This document shows, in pieces, positions 63,316 through 64,000 of a stretch of 64,000 nt of DNA. Within the stretch, counting starts at the first letter, position 1. Each line of letters opens with the position of its first letter. Source of the stretch: Sycon ciliatum (lineage: Eukaryota > Porifera > Calcarea > Leucosolenida > Sycettidae). A program made the position numbers and the translations under genes. A model generated the notes under the pieces. It saw only the letters and a list, made by a program, of their open reading frames with translations, was not told where the DNA came from and did not search any database. Where the stretch lies: positions 11,343,192 to 11,407,191 of the forward strand of contig NC_088653.1 of NCBI RefSeq assembly GCF_964019385.1. Reading direction: 5' to 3'.

Positions 63316-64000
63316 ATGTCAGATGCAGCTGCACCAAGTGTGCCGAGCGCAGATATCGCTGCTCTTGCCGATCTCTTCAAAAAGCAGATGGAGGCAGCCA
63401 ATGAACGAGAGAAGCGTCTCGATGCAATTATCACTGGTCTTACTCAACAGAGTCAGCCTCGCTCGTCGCCAGCACCGCCAGCTCCAAAGCCTGTCGCGGC
63501 GGAGCGACCCATGCTGCTGTCCTCCGCGTCCTTGTCAGAGTTTGCTGCCTGGCAGGAACTGTGGGAAGACTTCTCTCGGTGCCAGCACCTGACAGCACAG
63601 TCAAAGGAAACCAGGGTATCTGCCATCCGTCAGTGCCTGGACGAAGACCTCAGACGTTTTATCAGGGAGGGCACCATTGTCATCGCGACCAATCCTGATG
63701 CGTGTGACGTCTTGGAGGCGGTCAAGCAGTTTCTTCGCCGGCAAAGAAACCCGATACTTGATCGAATTGAATTTTATAAGCGCACGCAACAGAAAGGGGA
63801 ATTGTTTGACGGGTTCCACACTTCCCTGAAGGAGTTGTTTAACACGTGTGATTTTGTGGAACACGAGCTCTGTTCTGCCTGTTCGGCACGTGCCTGTTCT
63901 ACGTGCAAGACTAATCTTGCACGGGTCCACGCGGACATGATGCGAGACCGCATTGTGATCGGTATCCTGGACGACACCACCCGTCACAAACTGTTGTCCA
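63316..64000 (+). CDS. Gag of LTR retrotransposon D (runs off the window)
   Basis: ATG 63316 opens a frame of at least 228 codons that is still open at 64000. It has an Ala-rich start, a likely coiled coil (LFKKQMEAANEREKRLDAII), a Pro-rich linker, then a capsid-like region (SLSEFAAWQELWEDFSRC, FIREGTIVIATNPD, FDGFHTSLKELFN). A Cys cluster CSACSARACSTCK lies at about 63870. The leader is 122 bases. No stop or shift is seen, so this may be a young element of Ty3/gypsy type. Protease, RT and integrase would lie beyond the window. Confidence 0.8.
   Translation, partial: MSDAAAPSVPSADIAALADLFKKQMEAANEREKRLDAIITGLTQQSQPRSSPAPPAPKPVAAERPMLLSSASLSEFAAWQELWEDFSRCQHLTAQSKETRVSAIRQCLDEDLRRFIREGTIVIATNPDACDVLEAVKQFLRRQRNPILDRIEFYKRTQQKGELFDGFHTSLKELFNTCDFVEHELCSACSARACSTCKTNLARVHADMMRDRIVIGILDDTTRHKLLS

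Overview
This window is nuclear DNA from an animal, most likely a marine invertebrate; the species cannot be named from the sequence. The evidence is spliceable exons with GT/AG borders, long CA and CT microsatellites, and a mixture of metazoan-type transposons: APE-type LINEs, an R2-type LINE, DIRS-like YR retroelements, LTR retrotransposons, hAT, TA-target DNA transposons and a tRNA-derived SINE. No prokaryotic gene organisation, rRNA or complete tRNA gene was seen. Most open frames are pieces or antisense shadows of transposons.

The host signal is a minus-strand ankyrin-repeat gene. Four exons of exactly 99 bp (62755-62657, 46825-46727, 35136-35038, 12533-12435) each encode one complete 33-residue ankyrin repeat. 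Each is bounded by a pyrimidine-rich AG acceptor and a GTAAGT donor, and each has a TG-rich tract just upstream of its acceptor. The rest of the window appears to be intron filled with mobile DNA, or duplicated exon modules of the same locus.

Layout. 1-3,600: little recognisable beyond a LINE scrap. 3,640-8,290: decayed LINEs. 8,295-12,165: hairpin repeats enclosing a second LINE with a SINE inside it. 12,435-13,577: ankyrin exon and CA arrays. 13,585-17,690: minus-strand LINE split by a hAT element. 18,790-19,346: another LINE scrap. 19,554-30,965: LTR retrotransposon A, carrying a nested complete LTR retrotransposon B (22,343-28,215) and a 645-bp TA-target element. 31,320-34,563: decayed relative C. 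35,038-35,510: ankyrin exon and CA tract. 36,016-38,598: R2-type LINE and a further LINE tail. 38,840-46,985: segment copy A, with a LINE interrupted by a DIRS-like element, then an ankyrin exon. 47,058-50,240: CA satellites and a LINE with an inverted 5' end. 51,380-52,870: endonuclease scrap and an internally deleted copy of the DIRS-bearing block. 52,870-62,926: segment copy B, duplicating copy A and further invaded by a foldback element and a TA-target element. 62,927-64,000: the start of another LTR retrotransposon running off the end.

The relative order of events can be read from the nesting. The LINE came first, then the DIRS-like insertion, then duplication of the whole segment with its ankyrin exon, then insertions present only in copy B. 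Element B entered element A after A was established. Almost all transposon coding sequences carry stops, frameshifts or lost catalytic residues; element B is the most complete but has a gag frameshift and a lost integrase aspartate.
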